Part shown: positions 1 through 5,619 of the stretch, one piece after another
Position numbering within the stretch: the first letter of the stretch is position 1
Layout of the letters: each line of letters starts with the position of its first letter
Assembly (NCBI GenBank): GCA_902773065.1
Contig: CACYDD010000157.1
Location: 1-10,400 of the forward strand
Source: an uncultured Ruminococcus sp.
GTDB taxonomy: Bacteria; Bacillota; Clostridia; Oscillospirales; Acutalibacteraceae
Length of the DNA stretch: 10,400 bases
Direction: 5' to 3'
Notes under the pieces: generated by a model
Told to the model about the DNA's origin: nothing
Seen by the model: the letters and a program-made list of their open reading frames with translations, nothing else
Databases searched by the model: none
Translations under genes and position numbers: made by a program

Positions 1-83
1 CGGCCGTTAGCGGTAGCCATTCTCTTTCTGAAGCCATGCTCCTTCTTTCTGTGGAGCTTCTTGGGCTGATATGTTCTCAGCAT
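1..83 (-). CDS. rpmH: 50S ribosomal protein L34, N-terminal part
   Basis: Reading the minus strand from the ATG at 83-81 gives MLRTYQPKKLHRKKEHGFRK followed by RMATANG, the highly basic and diagnostic N-terminus of ribosomal protein L34. Twenty-seven codons are present and the gene runs off the left edge; the family is about 44 residues long, so roughly 17 are missing. A perfect Shine-Dalgarno site, AGGAGG on the minus strand (96-91), lies 7 bases before the ATG. L34 is a structural protein of the large ribosomal subunit. Its divergent position next to dnaA is the classic Bacillota origin layout, in which rpmH is normally followed by rnpA. Its orientation away from oriC keeps it co-directional with the leftward fork. 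Identification is by recognition of the protein sequence. Confidence 0.97.
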   Translation of the reverse strand, partial: MLRTYQPKKLHRKKEHGFRKRMATANG

Positions 84-157
84 GGAATTTCCTCCTTTCA
101 AAACATATACATTTAAAGTATATCTCTACTGTCCAAGATACAACCTTGCACCGTAAA

Positions 158-187
158 ATTATAAACTATAAACCCCCTTCCTGTCAA
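158..187 (-). promoter_or_regulatory. Predicted rpmH promoter
   Basis: On the minus strand a perfect -35 hexamer TTGACA (187-182) and a perfect -10 hexamer TATAAT (163-158) are separated by 18 bases. Transcription would start near 151 and give a leader of about 68 bases before the rpmH start at 83. Both hexamers match the vegetative sigma consensus exactly, so this is a strong promoter, as expected for a ribosomal protein gene. It is a prediction from sequence only. Confidence 0.8.
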
Positions 188-274
188 TAAAAATTTTAAA
201 TTTTCTCGCAATTACAGGCTTTTTTATTATATTTTTATACCAAACTATTATATTACAATTTATATTGGCTATTA

Positions 275-283
275 TGTGGAAAA
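275..283 (-). promoter_or_regulatory. Possible DnaA box beside the dnaA promoter
   Basis: On the minus strand these bases read TTTTCCACA, one mismatch from the classical DnaA box TTATCCACA. The site ends 4 bases before the -35 box of the predicted dnaA promoter, a position that would suit autorepression of dnaA by its own product. It is the only good classical match in the rpmH-dnaA spacer, and it has the usual TCCAC core rather than the TCAAC core seen throughout the downstream origin. It could therefore be a chance match or a weaker site for this DnaA. Confidence 0.4.
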
Positions 284-287
284 ACAT

Positions 288-316
288 TTGAAATATAAAA
301 AGTTTTGTGCTATAAT
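288..316 (+). promoter_or_regulatory. Predicted dnaA promoter with extended -10
   Basis: A -35 hexamer TTGAAA (288-293) is followed after exactly 17 bases by a perfect -10 hexamer TATAAT (311-316), which is preceded by TGC and so forms an extended -10 element (TGnTATAAT, from 308). Transcription would begin around 323, giving a dnaA leader of about 100 bases. The promoter sits in the AT-rich 342-base spacer between rpmH and dnaA. Apart from the two divergent promoters, one DnaA-box-like site and a possible leader hairpin, I see no gene or other structure in that spacer. Confidence 0.8.
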
Positions 317-330
317 TATTGTTGTATAAG

Positions 331-364
331 TGTTTGCCGTCATTATTAAGAAAAAAGGCAGACA
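331..364 (+). promoter_or_regulatory. Possible stem-loop in the dnaA leader
   Basis: The bases TGTTTGCC (331-338) can pair with GGCAGACA (357-364) as an 8-bp stem with one G-U pair and an 18-base AT-rich loop. This hairpin would lie about 8 bases after the predicted start of the dnaA transcript and about 60 bases before the dnaA start codon. An alternative pairing of GCCGT (336-340) with ACGGC (379-383) is also possible. There is no U-run after it, so it does not look like a terminator. It may be a chance fold. Confidence 0.25.
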
Positions 365-425
365 AAACGGGCATATGAACGGCTAAAATGTTCAAGAATT
401 AAAAGAAACAGGAGAAATTATACTT

Positions 426-1739
426 ATGGATTCTTTCAACGAAGCGTGGGATGTCATCTGTGATTATTGCAGACAGCATATTACAGAAGTGGCTTACAAA
501 ACGTGGATCAGTAAAATAGAACCTGTCAAGCTGGATTTCACCGAAGGCAAGGCTATTCTGATGGTGCCGGGTGATTTTCACCGACAGACCCTCATCAGAG
601 GTTATATGCAGTTGCTGAATGACGCCTTTGCAAGCGTATTCGGTGCAGGAATAGAAATTGTTTTCACAGTACCTAACGAAGAGATGCCGAGAGAAAGCAC
701 ACATACCGAAAATATTGTTGATGCGGATTATGAATTTACATTCGATACATTTATCGTAGGTTCCTCCAACAAATTTGCCCATGCGGCTTCCCTTGCCGTT
801 GCAACAAATCCCGGAAGAGCCTATAACCCTTTGTTCATTTACGGTAATTCGGGACTCGGAAAAACACATCTGCTCCATGCGATCAGAAATGAAATACAAA
901 AAAATGATCCCAAAAAGAAAATTATCTATGTCAAGGGTGAGGATTTTACCAATGAACTGGTAGAAGCACTTATGACAAAATCCAATATCGAATTCAGGCA
1001 GAAATACCGTCAGTCTGATGTTCTTCTTGTGGATGATATCCAGTTTATCGGAGGTAAGGAATCGACACAGGAGGAATTCTTCCATACGTTCAATACCTTA
1101 TATGAAGCAAAATGCCAGATCGTACTGACATCTGACCGTCCGCCGAAAGAGATCAAAACCCTCGAGGACAGACTGCGCAGCCGCTTTGAATCAGGACTGA
1201 TCGCTGATATTCAGCCGCCTGATTTTGAAACAAGAATCGCCATTATCAGAAGAAAAGCAGAACTCCTTGAAATTGATCTGCCAAATGATGTCACAGAATA
1301 TACTGCAACAAGACTCAAAAGCAATATCAGACAGCTTGAAGGCGTTGTCAAAAAACTCAAAGCAAAAAATCAGCTTTACGGAGATAAGATCACTATCAAT
1401 GTCGCTCAAAAAACCATATCTGAGATCCTCAACAACGATCAGCCGCCGCCGCTTACGGTAGAAATGATCATCGATGAAGTGGCAAGGCATTTCGGTCTGA
1501 CAAGCGATGATATCCGCTCTTCCAAGAGAAATTCAAACATTTCCAATGCAAGACAGATTGCGGTCTATGCTGTCAGGGAAATTACAGGTATGTCTATGAA
1601 CGATATCGGAGAAGAATTCGGCGGACGTGATCACTCTACTATTGTATATGCCCTGAAACAGATCGAAAAGAATATGGATAAAGACCCGAAGCTGAAATCA
1701 ACCGTGGACGATATTATCAAAAATATTCGCAACAGATGA
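426..1739 (+). CDS. dnaA: Chromosomal replication initiator protein DnaA
   Basis: This 437-residue protein binds DnaA boxes at oriC, oligomerises with ATP, opens the duplex and helps load the replicative helicase. Domain I, the interaction and helicase-loader domain, covers roughly residues 1-85. A short linker follows, and the AAA+ domain begins near YEFTFDTFIVG (about 102). Walker A is GNSGLGKTH (140-148) and Walker B is DVLLVDDIQF (198-207). The C-terminal DNA-binding domain contains the signature GGRDHSTI (399-406). The usual form is GGRDHTTV, so the second-helix Thr is replaced by Ser404. The conserved basic stretch before the ARQIA segment is also altered (SKRNSNISNARQ), although the Arg equivalent to E. 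coli R399 is kept (R368). The start ATG has AGGAG (410-414) 11 bases upstream. The length is normal for clostridia. The gene is followed directly by oriC, whose boxes are also non-classical. Confidence 0.98.
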   Translation: MDSFNEAWDVICDYCRQHITEVAYKTWISKIEPVKLDFTEGKAILMVPGDFHRQTLIRGYMQLLNDAFASVFGAGIEIVFTVPNEEMPRESTHTENIVDADYEFTFDTFIVGSSNKFAHAASLAVATNPGRAYNPLFIYGNSGLGKTHLLHAIRNEIQKNDPKKKIIYVKGEDFTNELVEALMTKSNIEFRQKYRQSDVLLVDDIQFIGGKESTQEEFFHTFNTLYEAKCQIVLTSDRPPKEIKTLEDRLRSRFESGLIADIQPPDFETRIAIIRRKAELLEIDLPNDVTEYTATRLKSNIRQLEGVVKKLKAKNQLYGDKITINVAQKTISEILNNDQPPPLTVEMIIDEVARHFGLTSDDIRSSKRNSNISNARQIAVYAVREITGMSMNDIGEEFGGRDHSTIVYALKQIEKNMDKDPKLKSTVDDIIKNIRNR

Positions 1740-1968
1740 TGTTGATAAGTTTTCAACTTTTCAACATTGCCTTGTTGAAACAACATCTAATCGTTCATCT
1801 GCAATTTCAACTTTTATTCAACATTCCACCAACAACTTTCAACGGGAATGTTGAACAGTGAAAAAGAATGCTGAAATTTCAAGAAAAATCAAACAGAGTT
1901 TCAACAGGTGAAAGAGAGAAAAAATAAAGTAAAAATCAGGAAGAGAGGAAGATTTCAACAAATCAACC
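1740..1968. repeat. Cluster of variant DnaA boxes with TCAAC core
   Basis: Ten 9-bp sites share the core TCAAC at positions 4-8. Plus-strand sites are 1750-1758 (TTTTCAACT), 1758-1766 (TTTTCAACA), 1804-1812 (ATTTCAACT), 1815-1823 (TATTCAACA), 1836-1844 (CTTTCAACG), 1898-1906 (GTTTCAACA) and 1952-1960 (ATTTCAACA). Minus-strand sites are 1740-1748 (TTATCAACA), 1773-1781 (GTTTCAACA) and 1849-1857 (TGTTCAACA). A weaker eleventh (AAATCAACC) is at 1960-1968. The first differs from the classical TTATCCACA at one base only, position 6 (C to A), and that same change occurs in all of them. Two pairs face each other: 1758-1766 with 1773-1781, forming an 8-bp inverted repeat, and 1836-1844 with 1849-1857. 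The first two sites form a back-to-back pair separated by one base. Function as DnaA boxes is inferred from location and resemblance. Confidence 0.82.
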
Positions 1969-1972
1969 GCCT

Positions 1973-1987
1973 CTACTACTATTACTA
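1973..1987 (+). promoter_or_regulatory. DnaA-trio element
   Basis: Five consecutive triplets CTA CTA CTA TTA CTA run from 1973 to 1987, immediately after the GC element CCGCC (1967-1971) and the last DnaA-box-like sites (1952-1968). In Bacillus subtilis the DnaA-trio, written 3'-GAT-5' on the strand complementary to CTA, directs DnaA filament growth on single-stranded DNA from the adjacent boxes. Here the order box, GC element, trios, AT tract is the same. The polarity indicates unwinding toward dnaN. Confidence 0.8.
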
Positions 1988-2020
1988 AAAATATATCTTT
2001 TCTATATTATTATTTTTTGA
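1981..2020. other. AT-rich DNA unwinding element
   Basis: Only 4 of these 40 bases are G or C. The tract overlaps the end of the DnaA-trios and ends just before the ribosome-binding region of dnaN. Its base composition and position make it the likely site of initial strand opening. It contains TATATT/TATTAT sequences that could act as a dnaN -10 box, but I see no convincing -35 partner, so I do not call a separate promoter. Confidence 0.75.
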
Positions 2021-2040
2021 GCAAAAAAGGAATGAGAGCA

Positions 2041-3141
2041 ATGAAATTTGAATGTAACCGCAGTAAGCTTACAGAAGCCGTTACAAATGTTCAAAGAGCC
2101 GTTTCATCAAAGTCTACAATGCCGGCTCTGGAAGGAATACTGATCAAAGCAGAAGATAACAAAATCATACTTTACGGATACGACCTCGATATCTGTATTA
2201 CGACATCCATACCGGCTGTTACCATCAAGGAAGGTGCCGCAATCATTACAGCTAAGCTTTTTTCGGAAATTATCAGAAAGCTCCCTGAAGATATCATTAC
2301 AATAGAAGTTGACGAAAAAAATATTGTGTATATTACAAGCGGAAAAGTAGATTATAAAATTATCGGTCTGCCTGCTTCCGATTACCCGGAAATTCCGGTC
2401 ATCAGAAGTACGGATGCTATCAATATCGACGGAGAAACACTGAGTTCGATGATCAGACAGACCATTTATGCCGTTTCTGATAAAGACATCAAGCCGGCTC
2501 ATAAGGGTTCTTTGTTTGAAATAGAAGAAGGAAGTATCCGCATTGTTTCCGTTGACGGATACCGTCTTGCCATCAGAACAGAAAAAATCTCCTACACAGG
2601 AGAAAAAACCTTTATTGTACCAGGTAAATCACTTTTAGAAGTAACCAAACTGATTAGTGAAAATACCGAATCGATCGATATTATTTCAAGCGGCCGCCAT
2701 ATTATCTTTAAAATCGGTGATTATTCAGTGATTTCAAGACTGATTGAAGGCGAGTTTATGAATTATAAAACTTCGATCCCCAGTGTCCATTCGACAGAAT
2801 TGACAGTAAACACAAGAAAATTTATCAATACGATCGAAAGAATGTCACTGCTTTTGACAGACAAGATGAAAAGCCCGATCAGATGCTATATAGACGATAA
2901 TCTGATCCAGACCAGCTGTAATACACCGCTAGGTCAGGCAAAAGATGAGCTGGATGTCGTTATAAGCGGCGAAAATGTAGAAATCGGCTTCAACAATAAA
3001 TTTCTGCTGGATGCGTTACGCTACAGTGAAACAGATGAAGTGCGTCTGCAGCTCAACGGTGCGCTCAGCCCGATGGTAGTTACACCGACAGAAGGAGACA
3101 GCTTTTTGTTCCTGCTGTTACCGATGAGGATCACAAAATGA
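2041..3141 (+). CDS. dnaN: DNA polymerase III beta sliding clamp
   Basis: The clamp encircles DNA and tethers the replicative polymerase; it also recruits repair and regulatory proteins. The protein has 366 residues, normal for the family. It starts MKFECNRSKL and continues with AVSSKSTMPALEGILIKAED, a very characteristic first-domain sequence, and it ends in LPMRITK, which matches the conserved C-terminal region of bacterial clamps. In-frame starts also exist at 2017 (TTG) and 2032 (ATG). I chose ATG 2041 because the family begins with MKF and because AAGGA (2027-2031) lies 9 bases before it but too close to 2032. The stop overlaps the start of the next gene in ATGA (3138-3141). The gene follows oriC directly, as in most Bacillota. 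Confidence 0.97.
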   Translation: MKFECNRSKLTEAVTNVQRAVSSKSTMPALEGILIKAEDNKIILYGYDLDICITTSIPAVTIKEGAAIITAKLFSEIIRKLPEDIITIEVDEKNIVYITSGKVDYKIIGLPASDYPEIPVIRSTDAINIDGETLSSMIRQTIYAVSDKDIKPAHKGSLFEIEEGSIRIVSVDGYRLAIRTEKISYTGEKTFIVPGKSLLEVTKLISENTESIDIISSGRHIIFKIGDYSVISRLIEGEFMNYKTSIPSVHSTELTVNTRKFINTIERMSLLLTDKMKSPIRCYIDDNLIQTSCNTPLGQAKDELDVVISGENVEIGFNNKFLLDALRYSETDEVRLQLNGALSPMVVTPTEGDSFLFLLLPMRITK

Positions 3142-3356
3142 GTACTAAAAAAATCAAGATCAAAGAAACTGAAGAGTATATCAGACTCGACAATTTTCTG
3201 AAGCTTTCCGGAAGCGTAGAAACCGGAGGTCATGCCAAAATCGTAATACAAAACGGCGAAGTCAGTGTCAATGATGAAATTTGTACAATGCGCGGCAAAA
3301 AGCTGCACCGGGGAGACCGGGCAGAATTCGACGGAAACATTTTTGAGGTGTGCTGA
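3138..3356 (+). CDS. S4-domain RNA-binding protein (RlbA/YaaA type)
   Basis: A 72-residue protein that is almost entirely one S4 RNA-binding domain. The pattern IRLDNFLKLSG (about 15-25), GGHAKIVIQNGEVSVNDE (30-47) and RGKKLHRGD (52-60) is the standard S4 fold signature. The position between dnaN and recF identifies it as the conserved small S4 protein found next to RecF in Bacillota, called YaaA or RlbA in B. subtilis and linked to late 50S ribosome assembly. Its ATG overlaps the dnaN stop (ATGA), and GAGG (3126-3129) inside dnaN lies 8 bases upstream, so it is probably translationally coupled to dnaN. Its last codons, GAG GTG TGC, supply the ribosome-binding site for recF. Confidence 0.93.
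   Translation: MSTKKIKIKETEEYIRLDNFLKLSGSVETGGHAKIVIQNGEVSVNDEICTMRGKKLHRGDRAEFDGNIFEVC
3345..3350 (+). promoter_or_regulatory. recF ribosome-binding site (decides a TTG start)
   Basis: GAGGTG lies inside the last codons of the S4 gene, 7 bases before TTG 3358. It is the reason for choosing TTG over the far-upstream ATG at 3265, which would lie inside the S4 gene in another frame. Confidence 0.8.
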
Positions 3357-3357
3357 T

Positions 3358-4458
3358 TTGTTTGTAAAAAGCCTGGAATTTGAAAATTACAGAAATCTGG
3401 AACATAATACGCTTTATCCGACAGAGGGTATCAATGTGATATGCGGCGATAATGCACAGGGAAAAACCAATCTGATAGAATGTCTGTGGCTTTTCACAGG
3501 AGGAAGGTCATTCCGGGGGGCAAAGGAAAATGAACTAATCCGTTTCGGAGAAAAAAGTGCGAAAATTGATCTTTGCTTTTATTCCATGAACAGAGAGCAG
3601 ACGATCGAACTGACTATTCAGCAAGGGAAACGAAAGCCTGTACTGAATGATGTACCGAAAAGCTATGTTTCGCAGATTGTCGGAAGCTTTTGTGCCGTAG
3701 TATTTTCCCCGAATCATCTGACGCTGATCAAAAACGGTCCTGATGAACGCAGAAGCTTTATTGACGGTGCAATCTGTCAGATCAAACCGGCTTATGCCGT
3801 TCTGCTGTCAAGATACAAAAAGATCCTGAATGAAAGAAATGCACTGCTGAAAGATATTCCGAGACACAGAGAACTGGAAGATACGCTTGACATCTGGAAT
3901 GAAAGGCTTGCGGCAGAAGGTTCGGTGATCGCAATGGAACGATATCTTTATCTGAAAAAGCTGAACGAACCCGCATTGAGTTTTTATGAAGGGATCAGCG
4001 ATGGTAAAGAAGTGCTGAGTATTGAATATAAAATGAACTGTGGAATCAAAGAACCTGCTGACAGTAAAGAAATTGCAGAAACAATGCTTGAAAATATCAG
4101 AAAACGTCAGAGCGATGATATCTACTGCGGTTATACAACAGTAGGGGTACACAGGGATGATCTGATTGTAAGAATCAATGGCAGAGAAGCAAGAAGTTTC
4201 GGCTCTCAGGGGCAGCAGAGGTCGGCGGTGCTTTCTATGAAGCTTGCAGAGGCCGATGTGTTGGGGAAAGAAAAAGGAGAAACGCCTGTGATTTTGCTGG
4301 ATGATGTATTAAGTGAGCTGGATGCTTCCAGACAGAATTATCTTCTCAGAAAACTGAGTGGTATGCAGGTATTCATCACCTGCTGCGAAATGTCGGTCAA
4401 TGCCGAAAATGTGATATATATGAATGACGGCAGGATCAGCAATACGGAGGAACGATAA
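3358..4458 (+). CDS. recF: DNA replication and repair protein RecF
   Basis: RecF is an SMC-like ATPase that binds gapped DNA and, with RecO and RecR, promotes RecA loading on single-stranded DNA. From TTG 3358 the 366-residue protein reads MFVKSLEFENYRNLE, the expected RecF N-terminus. Walker A is GDNAQGKTN (30-38), the ABC-type signature is FGSQGQQRS (281-289), and Walker B is VILLDDVLSELD (311-322). These are spaced as usual for the family, and the length is normal. The start is one base after the S4 stop and is supported by GAGGTG 7 bases upstream. The stop TAA overlaps the next ATG (TAATG). The gene lies in a cotranscribed run with dnaN and the S4 gene. Confidence 0.97.
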   Translation: MFVKSLEFENYRNLEHNTLYPTEGINVICGDNAQGKTNLIECLWLFTGGRSFRGAKENELIRFGEKSAKIDLCFYSMNREQTIELTIQQGKRKPVLNDVPKSYVSQIVGSFCAVVFSPNHLTLIKNGPDERRSFIDGAICQIKPAYAVLLSRYKKILNERNALLKDIPRHRELEDTLDIWNERLAAEGSVIAMERYLYLKKLNEPALSFYEGISDGKEVLSIEYKMNCGIKEPADSKEIAETMLENIRKRQSDDIYCGYTTVGVHRDDLIVRINGREARSFGSQGQQRSAVLSMKLAEADVLGKEKGETPVILLDDVLSELDASRQNYLLRKLSGMQVFITCCEMSVNAENVIYMNDGRISNTEER

Positions 4459-4715
4459 TGTATCTTCATATCGGAGGAGATACAGTCGTGAATACCGGGG
4501 ATATCATAGGGATATTCGACATGGATCAATCGACTGTATCCTATAAAACAAGGGAATTTTTGTCGGAGGCTCAGAAAAATGGAGAAATTATCAATGTTTC
4601 CTACGAGCTGCCAAGATCCTTTGTACTATGCAGAGAAAATAATCAATGTAAAATATATATATGCCAGCTTTCACCGGTCACACTGATGAAACGTGCAGAG
4701 CAGGCTGAATTGTAA
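4458..4715 (+). CDS. remB: RemB-like protein (DUF370, extracellular matrix regulator family)
   Basis: The 85-residue protein begins MYLHIGGDTVVNTGDIIGIF, closely matching the DUF370/RemB family encoded next to recF (YaaB in B. subtilis). The later stretch SFVLCRENNQCKIYICQLSPVTLMKR corresponds to the conserved C-terminal half (S-P-x-T-L-x-x-R). In B. subtilis RemA and RemB promote biofilm matrix gene expression; RemA binds DNA as a multimer. Whether this protein has that role here is unknown. The ATG overlaps the recF stop by one base, with GGAGG (4446-4450) upstream at good spacing. The position between recF and gyrB is conserved in Bacillota, which supports the call. The symbol is by family and position. 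Confidence 0.85.
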   Translation: MYLHIGGDTVVNTGDIIGIFDMDQSTVSYKTREFLSEAQKNGEIINVSYELPRSFVLCRENNQCKIYICQLSPVTLMKRAEQAEL

Positions 4716-4747
4716 ACAACAGGGGTAGGAACGAAAGGAATGATTTT

Positions 4748-5605
4748 ATGACTAAAAACCTGCTGACAGAATGTCCTTACTGTCACAGAAAAATATCATT
4801 TTTCGGAGCAGCGATCCTTAAAACCAAAGGAGAACATTGCTGTGCAGGATGTAAGTGTATATCCAATGTAGTGATCAACAAATCGATCTATGGAGTTGCA
4901 AGCGGTGCTTGTGTGCTTTCTTTTCTTATACTTTTTTTATATTCCATTTACGGAGATCACGGAGATATCAGAGGAGTTCTGTATGTTTTTCTGCCATTTT
5001 TGATTTTCTATATTCTGGTTCCGTTTTTTGTAAAGCTTGAACCGTGCAATGATAAATCGGCTGTTAAAAAACTTCACAGGAAAATCAGTCCGATTCCATT
5101 GAATGAAAAGGGAACAGCGCATAAGATGGATCAGCCGATCGAGCTGAATGTCAGTGAAGATTTCAGTGACAGCTTTATGAAAGCCAAAAAAAGCATGAAA
5201 ATCAATGAAGAAGAACCCGAAGAAAAAAAGGATGACAGGATCATTGATGAAAACGATAATTCCGAAGAGCTTACTTCTCAGCTGGATTTTGATATTACAG
5301 GCAGCATGAATGCACCGGAAAGTATCATCACGGAAGAACAGCCTGAGGAAGAGGAGTATCAGGAATTACCTGAATTCAACGGCGGGGAAATAGAAGACAG
5401 TACCATACCGTTTACAGAGAATACTCCTACAGTAAATGAAAATATCACGAAACCGGATGAATTTTCCGGGGAGATGCCCGGAGAAGAAAGTGAAATTTCA
5501 TTTTTATCAGGAAATCTCCCGTTCAATAATGAGAATGCGACTTTGCAGGATGATAGCAATGTTCCCGACAACTTGGGAGAAGAAGTCTCATTCATTCTGA
5601 AATAA
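4748..5605 (+). CDS. Zinc-ribbon membrane protein with long acidic tail, function unknown
   Basis: I do not recognise a named function. The 285-residue protein starts with a putative zinc ribbon with two CxxC knuckles, CPYC (9-12) and CAGC (32-35); extra Cys residues at 31 and 37 flank the second. Two hydrophobic segments follow (about 48-66 and 75-95), separated by a short charged loop, so both the ribbon and the tail probably lie in the cytoplasm. From about 130 to the end the sequence is low-complexity, rich in Glu, Asp, Asn, Ser and Pro, and probably disordered. SEISFL (about 248-253) and EEVSFIL (278-284) are similar short motifs near the C-terminus. AAAGGAA (4734-4740) lies 7 bases before the ATG. 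The N-terminal half resembles the next gene, suggesting tandem duplication. The spacing resembles small CxxC-x20-CxxC peptides of Bacillota, but that link is tentative. Confidence 0.85.
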   Translation: MTKNLLTECPYCHRKISFFGAAILKTKGEHCCAGCKCISNVVINKSIYGVASGACVLSFLILFLYSIYGDHGDIRGVLYVFLPFLIFYILVPFFVKLEPCNDKSAVKKLHRKISPIPLNEKGTAHKMDQPIELNVSEDFSDSFMKAKKSMKINEEEPEEKKDDRIIDENDNSEELTSQLDFDITGSMNAPESIITEEQPEEEEYQELPEFNGGEIEDSTIPFTENTPTVNENITKPDEFSGEMPGEESEISFLSGNLPFNNENATLQDDSNVPDNLGEEVSFILK

Positions 5606-5607
5606 AA

Positions 5608-5613
5608 GAGGTG
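5608..5613 (+). promoter_or_regulatory. Ribosome-binding site that decides a TTG start
   Basis: GAGGTG lies 3 bases after the preceding stop and 6 bases before TTG 5620. The GTG within it (5611) is in frame and could be mistaken for the start, but it would then have no Shine-Dalgarno site at usable distance. This is the same arrangement as for recF and gyrA. Confidence 0.65.
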
Positions 5614-5619
5614 TCCGTA

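Larger units (their letters stand above)
1740..2020. other. Chromosomal replication origin (oriC)
   Basis: The gene-free spacer between dnaA and dnaN has all the parts of a basal unwinding origin in the expected order. A dense DnaA-box cluster (1740-1968) comes first, then a small GC-rich element CCGCC (1967-1971), then DnaA-trio triplets (1973-1987), then a tract of about 90% AT (1981-2020). The location in the dnaA-dnaN spacer is where the main unwinding site lies in Bacillus subtilis and many other Bacillota. Genes diverge from here (rpmH leftward, dnaA to gyrA rightward), consistent with bidirectional forks. No comparable box cluster is present upstream of dnaA, so the origin appears to lie mainly or entirely in this one spacer. 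Confidence 0.9.

Noticed and set aside
399..1085. Antisense open frame of 228 codons across dnaA
   Set aside because: It lies wholly opposite the well-supported dnaA coding sequence, has no ribosome-binding site or recognisable protein features, and is explained as a shadow of dnaA codon use.
1759..1780. Perfect 8-bp inverted repeat after dnaA as an intrinsic terminator
   Set aside because: The stem is AT-rich and has no following T-run. It is better explained by two DnaA-like boxes in opposite orientation.
1822..1830. CATTCCACC as a classical DnaA box inside oriC
   Set aside because: Only the TCCAC core matches; the other four positions differ from TTATCCACA, so it is weaker than the surrounding TCAAC sites.
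2017..2040. Upstream TTG (2017) or ATG (2032) as the dnaN start
   Set aside because: The family begins MKF, and the ribosome-binding site AAGGA (2027-2031) has correct spacing only for ATG 2041.
3265..3357. ATG 3265 as the recF start
   Set aside because: It would add 31 residues from inside the S4 gene in another frame and has no homology to RecF; TTG 3358 gives the expected N-terminus and has GAGGTG upstream.
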